NCBI GenBank assembly: GCA_963829135.1
Contig: CAWHHO010000007.1
Location: 1-64,000, forward strand
Length of the DNA: 64,000 nt
DNA from: Kumtagia sp963829135
Lineage (GTDB): Bacteria > Pseudomonadota > Alphaproteobacteria > Rhizobiales > Rhizobiaceae
Reading direction: 5' to 3'
The first letter of the stretch is position 1. Every line of letters starts with the position of its first letter. Under the pieces are notes generated by a model, which saw nothing but the letters and a program-made list of their open reading frames with translations, ran no database searches and had not been told where the DNA came from. This document shows positions 39,963 through 50,343 of the stretch, piece after piece. The translations under genes were made by a program, and so were the position numbers.

Positions 39963-41336
39963 GCACGGCCCTACGACGCTGTCGTGGTCGGAGGTGGCCA
40001 GGCCGGCCCGTCGCTGGCGGTGCGTCTGGCCGGCGCGGGTATGCGGGTCGCGATGATCGAGCGGAAATTCCTCGGCGGCACCTGTGTCAATACCGGCTGC
40101 AAACCGACAAAGACCATGGTCGCCAGCGCCTATGCCGCCCAGCTGGCGCGTCGCGGCGCGGACTATGGCGTGGTTCTCGGCAGCGTCGGCATCGACATGG
40201 AGCGCGTCAAGGCGCGCAAGGACAAGGTGACGCTGGACTCGCGGCAAGGGTTGCGCGACTGGCTGCAATCGACGCCGAACATTACCTACATCGAAGGCCA
40301 TGCGCGGTTCCGGTCCGCGACCGAAATCGAAGTGGGTGGCGACGTGCTTTCGGCGGACAAGATATTCCTGAATGTCGGCGGGCGCGCCAGCGTGCCCGAC
40401 CTGCCTGGCATCGATAGTGTTGCGTATCTCACCAACAGTTCAATCCTCGAGCTCGATACGCTGCCACGCCATCTGGTGGTGATTGGCGGCAGCTATATCG
40501 GGCTGGAATTCGCGCAGATGTTTCGCCGCTTCGGCAGTGAGGTCACGGTGATCGAACGCGGTTCGCGGCTGACCTCCCGCGAGGATGGGGATGTCTCGGC
40601 CGCGATCCTCGACATTCTGTCCAAGGAGGGCATCGCCTTCCGGCTGAATGCCGATTGCATCAAATTCCGACGCCAGGGTGACGAGATCGCAGCCGGTGTC
40701 GACTGCACGGATGGCGCGCCGGAAATCCTTGGCAGCCACGTTTTGCTGGCTATGGGGCGCAGGCCGAACACCGACGATCTCGGGCTGGACGCCGCCGGCG
40801 TCGAGATCGACCAGCGCGGCTACATCAAGGTCGACGACCAACTTCGCACCAGCGCTTCCGGTATCTGGGCGATGGGCGACTGCAACGGTCGTGGCGCGTT
40901 CACCCATACTGCCTATAATGACTACGAGATCGTCGCGGCGAATGTGCTCGACAATGATCCGCGCCGCGTCACCGACCGTTTCCCTTGCTATGCGCTGTAC
41001 ACCGATCCACCGCTTGGCCGGGTGGGTATGACTGAGGCGGAGGCGCGCAAGACAGGCCGCAAATGCCTGATTGGCCGCATCGATATGGCCCGTGTCGGCC
41101 GCGCCGTCGAAAAGGGCGAGACCGAGGGATTCATGAAGGTGCTGGTCGATGCCGACAGCCGGCAGATTCTCGGTGCGTCGATCCTGGGTTCAAGCGGCGA
41201 TGAGGTCGTGCACGGGATTCTCGACCTGATGTACGCCAGGGCCAAGGTCGATACGATCGTTCGTTCAGTGCCGATTCATCCGACAATCTCGGAGTTCCTG
41301 CCGACCGTCTTCGCAGGACTGAAGCCGCTGATGTGA
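39960..41336 (+). CDS. Mercuric reductase-like FAD/NAD(P) disulfide oxidoreductase, start region frameshifted
   Basis: A 450-residue flavoprotein: FAD-binding VVVGGGQAGPSLAVRLAGAG, redox-active GGTCVNTGCKPTK (C-x4-C), NAD(P)-binding IGGSYIGLEFAQMF, central GDCNGRGAFTHTA and a dimerisation domain ending HPTISEFLPTVFAGLKPL. An ATG at 39960 (MSTA) overlaps the previous stop but is one base out of frame with the FAD motif, an extra C in CCC; otherwise a GTG at 39981-39984 would remove part of the first strand. No N-terminal HMA domain. Substrate not assignable; dithiol or metal-related reduction is likely. Confidence 0.87.
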
Positions 41337-41426
41337 GGCACAACCTGACGGAATCGCTGGACCATCCAGTCTATACCGCCGCATAATACAAATGGTGAAA
41401 GCGGTTGTATCCGCACGCGGGGAATA

Positions 41427-42359
41427 ATGCCGGCGGTTGTACGCGCGTTGGACAGCGGTGAGCTCTTCGAGCTTGGGGACGTGGCCCTGATCGGCCGCGG
41501 CGATACCGTCACAGTCCGGCTGGCTGATGCCAGCGTCTCGCGCCAGCATGCGACGATCCGTTTCGAGGATCGTAACTTCTGGCTGGTCGATCTCGGCAGC
41601 GCCAATGGCACCTTCGTCAACGGCATGGCACTGACATCAGCGCGCGCGCTGCGCAGCGGCGATCGGCTGCAGTTCGGGAAGGCAATCCTGATTTTTGAGG
41701 AGACAGTCTCGACGGCCACAGTTGGCGCCACCTACGAGGAGAAAACGCAAATCTCGCGACTGGCGCCGCAGCCGTCGAAGAACATGCCGACGACCATCAT
41801 GGTCGCCGACCTGAAGGGTTTCACCGCCATCTGTGCGCTGCTGTCATCCGGGCAGGTCGCCGACCTGCTCCGCGAATGGTACGCCGATTGCGAACTCATC
41901 CTGAAGCGCTATGGAGCCTCGATCGACAAGTTCATCGGCGACTGCGTTTTCGCCTATTGGCACGGCACCGATGCCGACATCCGCGAAAGAGCGGTGCAGG
42001 CGGCATTGGCGTTGCGGGCCATCGAACAGGTTCCTGCCTCGCCGACGCGCATGCTGCTGAGGGCCGAGCACGGCATACGGCTCGATTGCGGCGTCGGGCT
42101 GCATCTCGGCCAGGTCGCCGTAGGATCGATGGGCAAGGGCATCAACACCGCGCTGGGCGACGCGGTCAACGTCGCGTTCCGCATCGAGAACCTCACCCGA
42201 GCCATCGGCAGGCCAATCCTGGTCAGCGCCGCCTTCCTCGATGGATGGCAAGGGGCCGGCGACCTGTTCGACCCGTGCGGTGTCCACGCGATCAAGGGCC
42301 ATCCCGACCCGATCAAGGTATTCGCGCCGACGCAGCGGTGGTCAGCGTCGATCAGATAG
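41427..42359 (+). CDS. FHA domain-adenylate/guanylate cyclase (class III)
   Basis: A 310-residue cytoplasmic two-domain protein. Residues about 10-85 are an FHA phosphothreonine-binding domain (LIGRGDTVTVRLADASVSRQH, LGSANGTFVNG). Residues about 125-290 are a class III nucleotide cyclase: VADLKGFTAIC (first metal Asp), KFIGDCVFAYW (second metal Asp) and GDAVNVAFRIENL (transition-state Arg). The fusion suggests that cAMP synthesis is controlled by binding a phosphorylated partner; a kinase is not seen nearby. Confidence 0.9.
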   Translation: MPAVVRALDSGELFELGDVALIGRGDTVTVRLADASVSRQHATIRFEDRNFWLVDLGSANGTFVNGMALTSARALRSGDRLQFGKAILIFEETVSTATVGATYEEKTQISRLAPQPSKNMPTTIMVADLKGFTAICALLSSGQVADLLREWYADCELILKRYGASIDKFIGDCVFAYWHGTDADIRERAVQAALALRAIEQVPASPTRMLLRAEHGIRLDCGVGLHLGQVAVGSMGKGINTALGDAVNVAFRIENLTRAIGRPILVSAAFLDGWQGAGDLFDPCGVHAIKGHPDPIKVFAPTQRWSASIR

Positions 42360-42375
42360 CGCACCTGCTGTGCCT

Positions 42376-42717
42376 TCAGATCAGGAAGTCGGCCCGGTGC
42401 GGCGTGAAAGTATCAACGAGCCTGCCGGCTTCCAGCGCCTTTACGCCATGCACGAGGTTGGACGGCACGATGAATGCGCCGCCCTTGGCGACGGTCTGCA
42501 TCTTGCCGTCGATGGTAACCTCGAACCGGCCCTCGGCGACGTAGCTTGCCTGAACATGCGGGTGGGAATGCAGCACGCCAACGCCGCCTTTTTCGAAGGC
42601 GAACTCCACCATCATCAGCTCGTCGGTGTGGAGAACGACGCGGCGGCGGTTGCCATCGGGCGTGGCGACCCATTGGCCTTCGGCCGCAGCATTTGCGAAC
42701 AACTTCGGGTCGATCAA
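42376..42717 (-). CDS. Cupin-domain protein
   Basis: A 113-residue single-domain cupin. Motif 1 is GVLHSHPHVQASYVAEGRFEV (His, His, Glu metal ligands) and motif 2 is GAFIVPSNLVHGV. Similar small cupins (KduI- or RemF-like) bind a metal and a sugar acid or act as isomerases. It follows the sugar ABC ATPase on the same strand by about 60 bases, and may belong to that operon as the last gene. Confidence 0.88.
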   Translation of the reverse strand: MIDPKLFANAAAEGQWVATPDGNRRRVVLHTDELMMVEFAFEKGGVGVLHSHPHVQASYVAEGRFEVTIDGKMQTVAKGGAFIVPSNLVHGVKALEAGRLVDTFTPHRADFLI

Positions 42718-42778
42718 ACCTTATTCCTCCGAACGGCGTCGATGTGCAGCATAGCCGTCCAGCTACGGCTTGGAAATG

Positions 42779-43843
<1,065 letters not shown>

Positions 43844-43860
43844 AATACGCTCCTCCCAGC

Positions 43861-44013
43861 GTGGGTCGTGGGTCGTGGGTCGTAGGTCGAGAGTCGTGAG
43901 TAGTGAGGGATATGAAGATCACAGCCGCAATAGTCACCGGCACGCGTCCCGACCACTACTGTACTGACTACTGGTACTCCGGACTCACTACCCACTACTC
44001 ACAACCCACTCCA
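43861..44013. repeat. Inverted heptad-repeat arrays
   Basis: The left array at 43861-43909 reads GTGGGTC three times, then GTAGGTC, GAGAGTC, GTGAGTA and GTGAGGG. The right part at about 43965-44013 has the complement pattern (CTCACTACCCACTACTCAC). Together they can fold over a loop of about 60 bases. The location is between two minus-strand genes of the ABC cluster. Confidence 0.65.
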
Positions 44014-44019
44014 CTTCAT

Positions 44020-46050
44020 CTATCCCGCCTTGCGGCCGGATATCTCGACGCCATTGTCCAGCCAATCGAGTTCGGCGGGCGACAGCGAAATATCCAGGGC
44101 GTTCAGGCTGTCGTCGAGTTCGCCAAGTGTGCGCGGACCAATCAAGGGAACGGACGGGAAAGGCTGCGCCAGCACATAGGCGAGTGCGACATGAATGGGG
44201 CTCTTGCCGAGTCTCTTTGCCAGCTCGATCGCACGATCACGCCGGCCGAAATTCTTCTCCGAGTACCAGACCCGCACCAGTTCTTCACTATCGCGCTTGT
44301 CCCGCCCCGCGCGGTCGGTGAAGAAGCCGCGACCCTGGCTCGACCAGGCGAAGTTCGGCATCTGGTGGGCGGTGAGCCACGCCTTCCATTGATCATCCGA
44401 GCAGGCCACGCAGCCATCCCAGATTGGCGATAGCATTTCAGCGAGCGAGAAGTTGTTGGAAAGCGCGCCCGGCGCCCGCTTTCCATTCTTGCGGGCGTAG
44501 TCGATTGCCTCGTCCATGCGCTCGCGGGTCCAGTTCGACCCTCCGAACGGTCCGCGAATACGCCCGGCCTCGACCTCGGAGTTCATGGCGTCGACGAACT
44601 CGCCAACCGGCACATCGAGATTGTCGCGATGCATGAAATAGACATCGACATGGTCGGTCTGCAGCCGGTCGAGCGACTGCGTGAGCTGTCTGCTGATGGC
44701 GTCCGGCGTGCAGAAAGGCGTATGCGCGCCCTTGCCGATGATCACGGATTGCTGCCGCGTACCGCGATTGCGGTGCCACTCGCCGAACAGTTTCTCCGTG
44801 TAGCCCGATCCATAGACGAAGGCGGTGTCGAACAGATTGCCGCCTAGCCTCGAAGAACGCATCGAGCAGGATCGAGCCCGGAGGAGAAGGTTCGGAAATC
44901 CTCGAAGCCAAGCGCCAGCAACCGACGCCGGGCGGGCGAAGCCCGGAATATGCCGCTTGGGGATACGCTCGCCGCTAAGCGCGAGCTTGCGCCCCGAGAT
45001 GGTGTTGGGGCGCCTGTCGCCTTTCTCGATGCCGTATTCAAGGCCAGCCGCCGCGCGCCATTTGTCAAGTACGCGCAGATTGCCGAGGCTGTCCGCCCAG
45101 TCCATGCCGGGCCAGGAAAGCTGCTGCCTTCCCGCCAGGATGGCGTCTCCAGCCGCGTCCACCTCGAAGGCGTAGAGCCAGCCGCTTTCGGCGACTTCGA
45201 CGGTCTCTGTGCCCGTGGAGGTGATCACGTCGATCTTGCCGACACCACCCTGTTTGCCACCGGCAAACCAGAAGTCGGCTACCTCGATCCGGCCCTTGGT
45301 GCCGATGATCCTCAACACATTGTCCTGATTGAGCGAGATCGAACAGGAGACTTCCGCGATGATGTCGTTCGGGAAATGCAGGATCGCTGAGGCCCATTCA
45401 TCGACACCGGATTGGCCGAGATGGGCGGTACCGATCACTTTGTCGGGCTCGAGAAAGGGCTTTCCGGCTGAGGCGCCGGCGATCAGTCGCGCCATCGAAA
45501 CCGGGTAGCCGCCGACATCGAGAATACCACCGCCGGCCATATCGTTTGCATAAAGCCGATGCTCCGGCATGAATCCCGGCATGGCGAAGCCGAAGCTCGA
45601 GCGGATGAGACGCACCTCACCGATGACGCCGGATTTGACCAGCTCCACCAGTTTCAGCGTCTGAGGATGCAGGCGATACATGAAGGCTTCGCCGAGGAAG
45701 GTGCCAGCCTTGCGCGCAGCGTGGATCATCGCATCGGCCTCGAAGGCGGTAAGGCCCATCGGCTTTTCGCAAAGAACGTGCTTGCCGGCCTCTGCCGCCT
45801 TGATCGCCCATTCGGCGTGGCTTGGATGCGGCGTGGCGATGTAGACCGCATCGACCTCCGGATCAGCGATCAGCGCCTCGTAGCCGCCAACCACGCGCGC
45901 GCCCGGAAAATCCGTCGCGTAGGTCGCCTTGGTCTTATCGCGCGCGCCTATGGCCACAAGCTCGCCGGTTCGCGAATGGGCGACGCCGCCGGCGAATGCC
46001 TTGGCAATGGTACCGGGCCCGACAATGCCCCAGCGGATTTTAGCGTTCAT
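44020..46050 (-). CDS. Fused Gfo/Idh/MocA oxidoreductase and aldo/keto reductase
   Basis: One 676-residue frame. Residues 1-330 are a Gfo/Idh/MocA dehydrogenase: GIVGPGTIAKAFAGGVA nucleotide site, VYIATPHPSHAEW, and LCEKPMGLT with the catalytic Lys. Residues about 345-676 are an aldo/keto reductase: GGNLFDTAFVYGSGYTEKLFGEW, DVYFMHRDNLDVPV and PLIGPRTLGELDDSL. About thirty residues at the junction (44845-44940) are out of frame: three one-base insertions there cancel out, and the corrected text reads RPASVLALGFEDFRTF, ILLDAFFEAGGNLFDT. Two redox steps on a sugar imported by the neighbouring ABC system are probable. Confidence 0.85.
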   Translation of the reverse strand: MNAKIRWGIVGPGTIAKAFAGGVAHSRTGELVAIGARDKTKATYATDFPGARVVGGYEALIADPEVDAVYIATPHPSHAEWAIKAAEAGKHVLCEKPMGLTAFEADAMIHAARKAGTFLGEAFMYRLHPQTLKLVELVKSGVIGEVRLIRSSFGFAMPGFMPEHRLYANDMAGGGILDVGGYPVSMARLIAGASAGKPFLEPDKVIGTAHLGQSGVDEWASAILHFPNDIIAEVSCSISLNQDNVLRIIGTKGRIEVADFWFAGGKQGGVGKIDVITSTGTETVEVAESGWLYAFEVDAAGDAILAGRQQLSWPGMDWADSLGNLRVLDKWRAAAGLEYGIEKGDRRPNTISGRKLALSGERIPKRHIPGFARPASVAGAWLRGFPNLLLRARSCSMRSSRLGGNLFDTAFVYGSGYTEKLFGEWHRNRGTRQQSVIIGKGAHTPFCTPDAISRQLTQSLDRLQTDHVDVYFMHRDNLDVPVGEFVDAMNSEVEAGRIRGPFGGSNWTRERMDEAIDYARKNGKRAPGALSNNFSLAEMLSPIWDGCVACSDDQWKAWLTAHQMPNFAWSSQGRGFFTDRAGRDKRDSEELVRVWYSEKNFGRRDRAIELAKRLGKSPIHVALAYVLAQPFPSVPLIGPRTLGELDDSLNALDISLSPAELDWLDNGVEISGRKAG

Positions 46051-46098
46051 TGTCAGCTCCTGAAACGGATATCTTTGCGGTTGCTTGCCGGCGCGATG

Positions 46099-46932
46099 TC
46101 ATTTCACCGCGCCCGTGGAAATGCCGGCAATGAAATGCCGTTGCAGCAGGATGAAGACGACCAGCATGGGCGCGGTCAGCACCACTGCGCCGACCATGAT
46201 GCCGCCCCACGAGACCTTGGTCAGTCCGATCAGGCTTCCAAGGGCGACAGGAGCGGTCATCATCTCGGGTCGGCTGTTGACCAGCAGCGGCCACAAATAG
46301 TTGTTCCAGCTGGCCAGGAACAGAATGATCGACAGTGCCGCGATGGTCGGACGCACCATCGGCATGGCGACGAACAGGAAGATGCGCCACTCCGACACGC
46401 CTTCGACCCGCGCCGCGTCAAACACTTCGGTCGGCATCATCGAAAAGGACTGCCGCATGAAAAGTACGCCCAGCGAATTGAAAAGCGGCGGCACGATCAG
46501 CGCGAACCAGCTGTTTGCCAGCCCGAAATCGCGCGCGACCATGATGAATTGCGGGATGACGACGGCGAAATAAGGCAGCGTCACGGTGCCGAGGATGATG
46601 CCCAGGATCGCGCCACGTCCGTAGAACCGGTAGCGGGCCAGCGCCCAGCCAGCCATCGAGGTCAGCATCACCGACAGGACCGTGTAAACCAGCGCAACCA
46701 TGATCGAAATGGTCATCGACCGAACGAAATCCGTGTCGTTCTGCAGGTTGACGAAATTGTCTCCGAAGGCCGTGGACGGCAGGAGTTCGATGTTGGGGCT
46801 GAAAATGCCGTTCTCCGGCATCGTCGAAAACACGAACATCATCCACAGCGGAAACAACCAGATCAACGCCAGCGGCAAAAGCACAGCATGGAGGCCGAAA
46901 GAACGCATCCGGGTCGAGCTATTCTTGCTCAT
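46099..46932 (-). CDS. ABC sugar transporter permease (MalG-type)
   Basis: A 277-residue permease from the ATG at 46932 (MSKNSSTRMRSFGLH). Six helices, EAA loop FDAARVEGVSEWRIFLFVAMP and C-terminal HFIAGISTGAVK. Its start overlaps the TGA of the other permease gene by three or four bases (ATGA). In the present sequence the two are joined in a single 600-residue frame because of one extra base upstream. Confidence 0.92.
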   Translation of the reverse strand: MSKNSSTRMRSFGLHAVLLPLALIWLFPLWMMFVFSTMPENGIFSPNIELLPSTAFGDNFVNLQNDTDFVRSMTISIMVALVYTVLSVMLTSMAGWALARYRFYGRGAILGIILGTVTLPYFAVVIPQFIMVARDFGLANSWFALIVPPLFNSLGVLFMRQSFSMMPTEVFDAARVEGVSEWRIFLFVAMPMVRPTIAALSIILFLASWNNYLWPLLVNSRPEMMTAPVALGSLIGLTKVSWGGIMVGAVVLTAPMLVVFILLQRHFIAGISTGAVK

Positions 46933-47793
46933 GCGGTGCGCTCCCTGGCGGCCCACATATTGGCCAGCGAGATCATCGACGGCGATTGCCGCGATCGTGT
47001 AGGCGATGGCCGAAGCGTAGCCGAAATTGAACGACAGGAATCCTTGCCGGTAGAGGAGCAGGCCCAGTGTTTCCGTTCCGCCGCCCGGCCCGCCGCGATC
47101 GGTGATCAGGAAGGGCTCGGCGAAGAGCTGCATCGTTCCGATGATCGACAGCACGATGCAGAACAGGATGACCGGCCTCAGCAGCGGCAGTGTGAGGAAG
47201 AAAAACTGCCGCGTCTTCGACACGCGGTCGAGCGTCGCGGCCTCGTAGATGTCCTGCGGAATGGACTGAAGGCCCGCAAGGATCAGGATCGCGTTATAGC
47301 CCGCCCAGCGCCAGGTCACCGCAATGATGATCAGCGCCATGGCTGCGGTCGGATTGGAGAACCACGAGACCTCCGGAAGGCCGACCGACGAGAGCAGCTT
47401 GTTGACGATGCCGAACTCGTAGTTGAACATGAGCCGGAAAACGGCGGCGTATGCGACTTCGCCGACCACGACGGGCGCGAAGAAGGCGAAGCGGAACAGG
47501 CCGCGCGCTTTCAGCAGCGGCGAATGCAGCAGCACGGCGAGCACCGTCGCCAGGGCGATCATCAACGGCACCTGAACGACCAGGATGATCAGCGTATTCT
47601 TCAAGGCATTGGCGAAGGCCGGATCGACCAGAAGCCGCCCCCAGTTCGCCGACGGATTGAAGGTCCAGGGCAATTTGCGGGTGTTGAGAAACGACATCCA
47701 GAACGAACTGATGATCGGCCAGACCCAGAAGGTGGCGAATATCAGCAGATATGGGGTCAGGAACCCGTATGCCGTGATTGTACGCTTGCGCAT
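46929..47793 (-). pseudogene. ABC sugar transporter permease (MalF-type), C-terminal frameshift
   Basis: The ATG at 47793 begins MRKRTITAYGFLTPYLLIFATF. About 285 residues with six helices and an EAA loop (YEAATLDRVSKTRQFFFLTLPLLRP). After IAYTIAAIAV one extra base near 46985 throws the reading into the next gene; without it the tail is MISLANMWAARERTA and a TGA at 46931-46929. The permease is thus complete apart from that base. Partner of the gene at 46099. Confidence 0.9.
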
Positions 47794-47897
47794 GTGCGCG
47801 TTCCCAGTTGCAGTCGTCCCACAGCAGCAAATCCATTGCTGCCGGGGGCACCTCAAACTGTTAAGCGGCGGGCTCTCGACAAGCCCGCCACTGCAAC

Positions 47898-49169
47898 TCA
47901 CTGAGCGATCGGCAAGCCGGTCGACAGTTCGATCTGCTTGGCGGCATCGTCAAGCGCGGCCTTGGCATCCGGATATCCACCCTCCAGATACTTCAGCTGT
48001 GCGGCGACGACGATGTTGTGTGCATCGGTGTAGAACTGCGTACCGCGGCTGGGCTTTACCTTCGGCAGGGTCGAGAGGATATCGACCCAGACCTTCTGGC
48101 CGCCCCAATAGGGCTGTTCGGCCTGCACGTAGGGGTCGTCAAGCGCTGTCAGCAGCGACGGCACGAGACCGAATTCCTTCAGCATCGTGACCTGACCCTC
48201 GACGGTGCCAAGCGTGTAGTTCACATAAGCCATCGCTGCCTCCTTGTTGGCGGAGTTGGCTGTGATGGCCAGGGATGAGCCGCCGAGGTTGGCTGCATGG
48301 GGACCGTCGGCGGTTGCGCTTGGCAGCGCGTAGACGCCCCATTTGCCCGCCAGGTCGGGCGATGTCGAGCGCACGGTGCCTTCGTACCAGCCACCATAGA
48401 CCTGGGTTGCCACCTTTCCCGCGGTATTGGCCTGAATTTTCTCGTCCCAATTGCCCGCGTTGACGACGCCTGCGTCCTTCATCTTCTTCACCGTTTCGAG
48501 ACCGGCGACACAGCCGGGCTTGTTCACGGTGATCGAGGAAGCGTCGTCACTGAAATAGCCGCAGCCCTGCTCGTTGGAGATCATGCGAAAGAATTCGTCG
48601 TCGGCGTTCAGGTCCGCCTGGGTCATGATGACCCCGGGATTGGCCTCCTGAATCTTCTTGCCGGCGGCGATGAAGTCATCCCAGCTCTTGATCGAAGCCG
48701 GATCGACGCCGGCCTTTTCGTAAAAATCGCGCCGGTAGAAGGCGGCCACAGGACCGGAATCCCACGGCATGGCATAGACCTTTCCGCCTGCCTCAAGCTC
48801 GATGCGCTTGAAATCCGGGAACATCTTCGCGGTGTCGTCGGTGTAGCCGAGGGTCTTCATGTCGGCGAAGCAGTCAGGGAACTGGCTCCAGAAGATCTCT
48901 GCCTCCTGGTTTTCGACCGAGACGATGTCCGGCAAGCCGACACCGCCAGCCGCGCAACCGGCGAGCGTCTTGTCGAACACCTGCTGGTTGCCGAGATCCT
49001 CGACCGTTACCTTGATGTCCGGGTGTTTCGTATTGAAACCGGCAACGGTCGCCTTCAGCGAAGACGCTGCGATGTTCCAGCTCCAGATCGTGATCTCGCC
49101 GGATTGCGCGAATGCAGGGGCAGCGCCCAGCACAAGCGCACATGTGGCGCAAGCCAATGTGTTACGCAT
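47898..49169 (-). CDS. ABC sugar transporter periplasmic binding protein
   Basis: A 423-residue SBP with a signal peptide (ALVLGAAPAFAQ, cleavage after residue 21 or so) and family features ITIWSWNIAASSLKATVAGFN, FDKTLAGCAAG, KVYAMPWDSGPVAAFYRRDFY and AAMAYVNYTLGT. A GGGAGGAATTTC site precedes the ATG. It lies first in the transport operon behind one of two aligned promoters. Ligand unknown; the linked reductases suggest a sugar or cyclitol. Confidence 0.94.
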   Translation of the reverse strand: MRNTLACATCALVLGAAPAFAQSGEITIWSWNIAASSLKATVAGFNTKHPDIKVTVEDLGNQQVFDKTLAGCAAGGVGLPDIVSVENQEAEIFWSQFPDCFADMKTLGYTDDTAKMFPDFKRIELEAGGKVYAMPWDSGPVAAFYRRDFYEKAGVDPASIKSWDDFIAAGKKIQEANPGVIMTQADLNADDEFFRMISNEQGCGYFSDDASSITVNKPGCVAGLETVKKMKDAGVVNAGNWDEKIQANTAGKVATQVYGGWYEGTVRSTSPDLAGKWGVYALPSATADGPHAANLGGSSLAITANSANKEAAMAYVNYTLGTVEGQVTMLKEFGLVPSLLTALDDPYVQAEQPYWGGQKVWVDILSTLPKVKPSRGTQFYTDAHNIVVAAQLKYLEGGYPDAKAALDDAAKQIELSTGLPIAQ

Positions 49170-49211
49170 GAAATTCCTCCCAACTCACCTGCTCTCCTCT
49201 TGAGCCGGTCC

Positions 49212-49273
49212 AGACTAGTCCGCTGGAGCGCGGTGTCTCCCAAAAAGGGAATGCCGACTTGGCGGATAGTAAG
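49212..49273 (-). promoter_or_regulatory. Promoter/activator region B, upstream of the binding protein
   Basis: This 62-base segment aligns without gaps with 50279-50340 (41 of 62 identical by eye). On the minus strand it reads CTTACTATCCGCC, TTCCC, GAGACA and, 16 bases later, TAGTCT. The last two look like -35 and -10 elements; the first two, conserved further upstream, are candidate AraC-activator sites. It ends about 42 bases before the binding-protein ATG. Confidence 0.7.
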
Positions 49274-49340
49274 ATAGTGCGGGTTCTACGTGACTATTGG
49301 GAGGAGCTGCCTGCGCCTGGCGAAGCTCTTCAGCGATCCA

Positions 49341-50243
49341 TCAAAGCATGTCGTCAAGTGACCAATGGTTCGACCAGCGCGCATCGATCTCGTCCAGCAC
49401 GTTCTGATAGCGTATGTCGGTGGAGAGACGCATGATGCCGTTCGGATCGGTATTGGTGGTCGCCGCATGGATTGTATAGGGACTGTGAAGCACGACGTCG
49501 CCTGCCTCGTAATTCGCACAGAGCCATCGGCGGTCGAAACGGTTGGCCATGTCGGGCAGGTTCTTCGAAATCCATCCGCCCGCCGACATGTTCTTGTTGA
49601 AGGCGCTGACGCGCTCCTCGGATGACAACTCGGTATTGGCTGCGGTGAACGCGTCTTCCATAGCGCGGCCAAGGGAGTGTGAGCCTTCCAGATAGACCAG
49701 CCCGCCCATGTGCATCGGCACGTCGCCGATCGGTATCCACGCAGTCACCAACCGGTTGGTGCCGCCGCGCAGGTAGATCAGGTCGTAATGCGCGCCTGTG
49801 GAGGAGGGATCGCCGGGACGCGTGTAGCGGATCAGTTTGCGCTTGTGCAGGTAAGACATACCGCCGAGGAAATTGTCCAGGAACCTCCACAGTTGCGGCT
49901 TGAGGCAAAACGCTTCGTAGGCCGCCGAGCGCACCAGCTCCATCAGCCGCTTGCGCGCGTCATGTGGTTCCGCTTGCGGATCGGCGATGCCGTCGATCGG
50001 GTCGGTATCGGGCGCCAGCAGGCCGGTCGCCCGGAAATGCGTGAAAAAATAGCGGCGGAAATCCAGCACTTCATCGCGGGGGAGAAGGCCCTTCAGCCAA
50101 AGATAGCCGTTCTGCTCATAGCGCGCAGCCAACTGAACCAGCGGTTCGGCGGGATCGCTGGCGATGAGCAAGCCCAGCCGCGATGGCGCGTTGTCCAGCA
50201 CGTAGCCGTTCGAGATCAGCGGACCAGCCGCAACGTCGAGCAT
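49341..50243 (-). CDS. Phytanoyl-CoA dioxygenase (PhyH) family protein
   Basis: A 300-residue Fe(II)/2-oxoglutarate oxygenase-like protein. GAHYDLIYLRGGT supplies the HxD iron ligands; the distal His is in HSPYTIHAAT and the 2-oxoglutarate Arg in IMRLSTDIRYQ. The opening ARYEQNGYLWLKGLLPRDEV is typical of the family. GGGAGG precedes the ATG. It heads the sugar ABC gene series and is divergent from the AraC gene; an oxidative attack on the transported ligand is possible, but the substrate is unknown. Confidence 0.88.
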   Translation of the reverse strand: MLDVAAGPLISNGYVLDNAPSRLGLLIASDPAEPLVQLAARYEQNGYLWLKGLLPRDEVLDFRRYFFTHFRATGLLAPDTDPIDGIADPQAEPHDARKRLMELVRSAAYEAFCLKPQLWRFLDNFLGGMSYLHKRKLIRYTRPGDPSSTGAHYDLIYLRGGTNRLVTAWIPIGDVPMHMGGLVYLEGSHSLGRAMEDAFTAANTELSSEERVSAFNKNMSAGGWISKNLPDMANRFDRRWLCANYEAGDVVLHSPYTIHAATTNTDPNGIMRLSTDIRYQNVLDEIDARWSNHWSLDDML

Positions 50244-50278
50244 AGCATCCTCCCATTGCTCTCCTCGCGAACAACGCT

Positions 50279-50340
50279 AGACTAGTGCGGAATAGGCGCT
50301 TGTCTCTCTAAATGGGAACATTGTTTCGGCGGATGGTAAG
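50279..50340 (-). promoter_or_regulatory. Promoter/activator region A, between PhyH and AraC genes
   Basis: Same architecture as region B: on the minus strand CTTACCATCCGCC, TTCCC, GAGACA, 16 bases, TAGTCT, ending about 35 bases before the PhyH ATG. Its distal end lies a few bases from the AraC start, so an activator bound there could also limit its own expression. Confidence 0.7.
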
Positions 50341-50343
50341 GTC

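Noticed and set aside
43861..44013. CRISPR array
   Set aside because: Heptads are contiguous and degenerate, with no spacers or repeats of 25-40 bases and no cas genes.
45559..47904. A 781-codon plus-strand frame
   Set aside because: Extremely rich in Arg, His, Asp and Gln and opposite to ABC permease and dehydrogenase genes with full motifs; an antisense artefact of codon bias.
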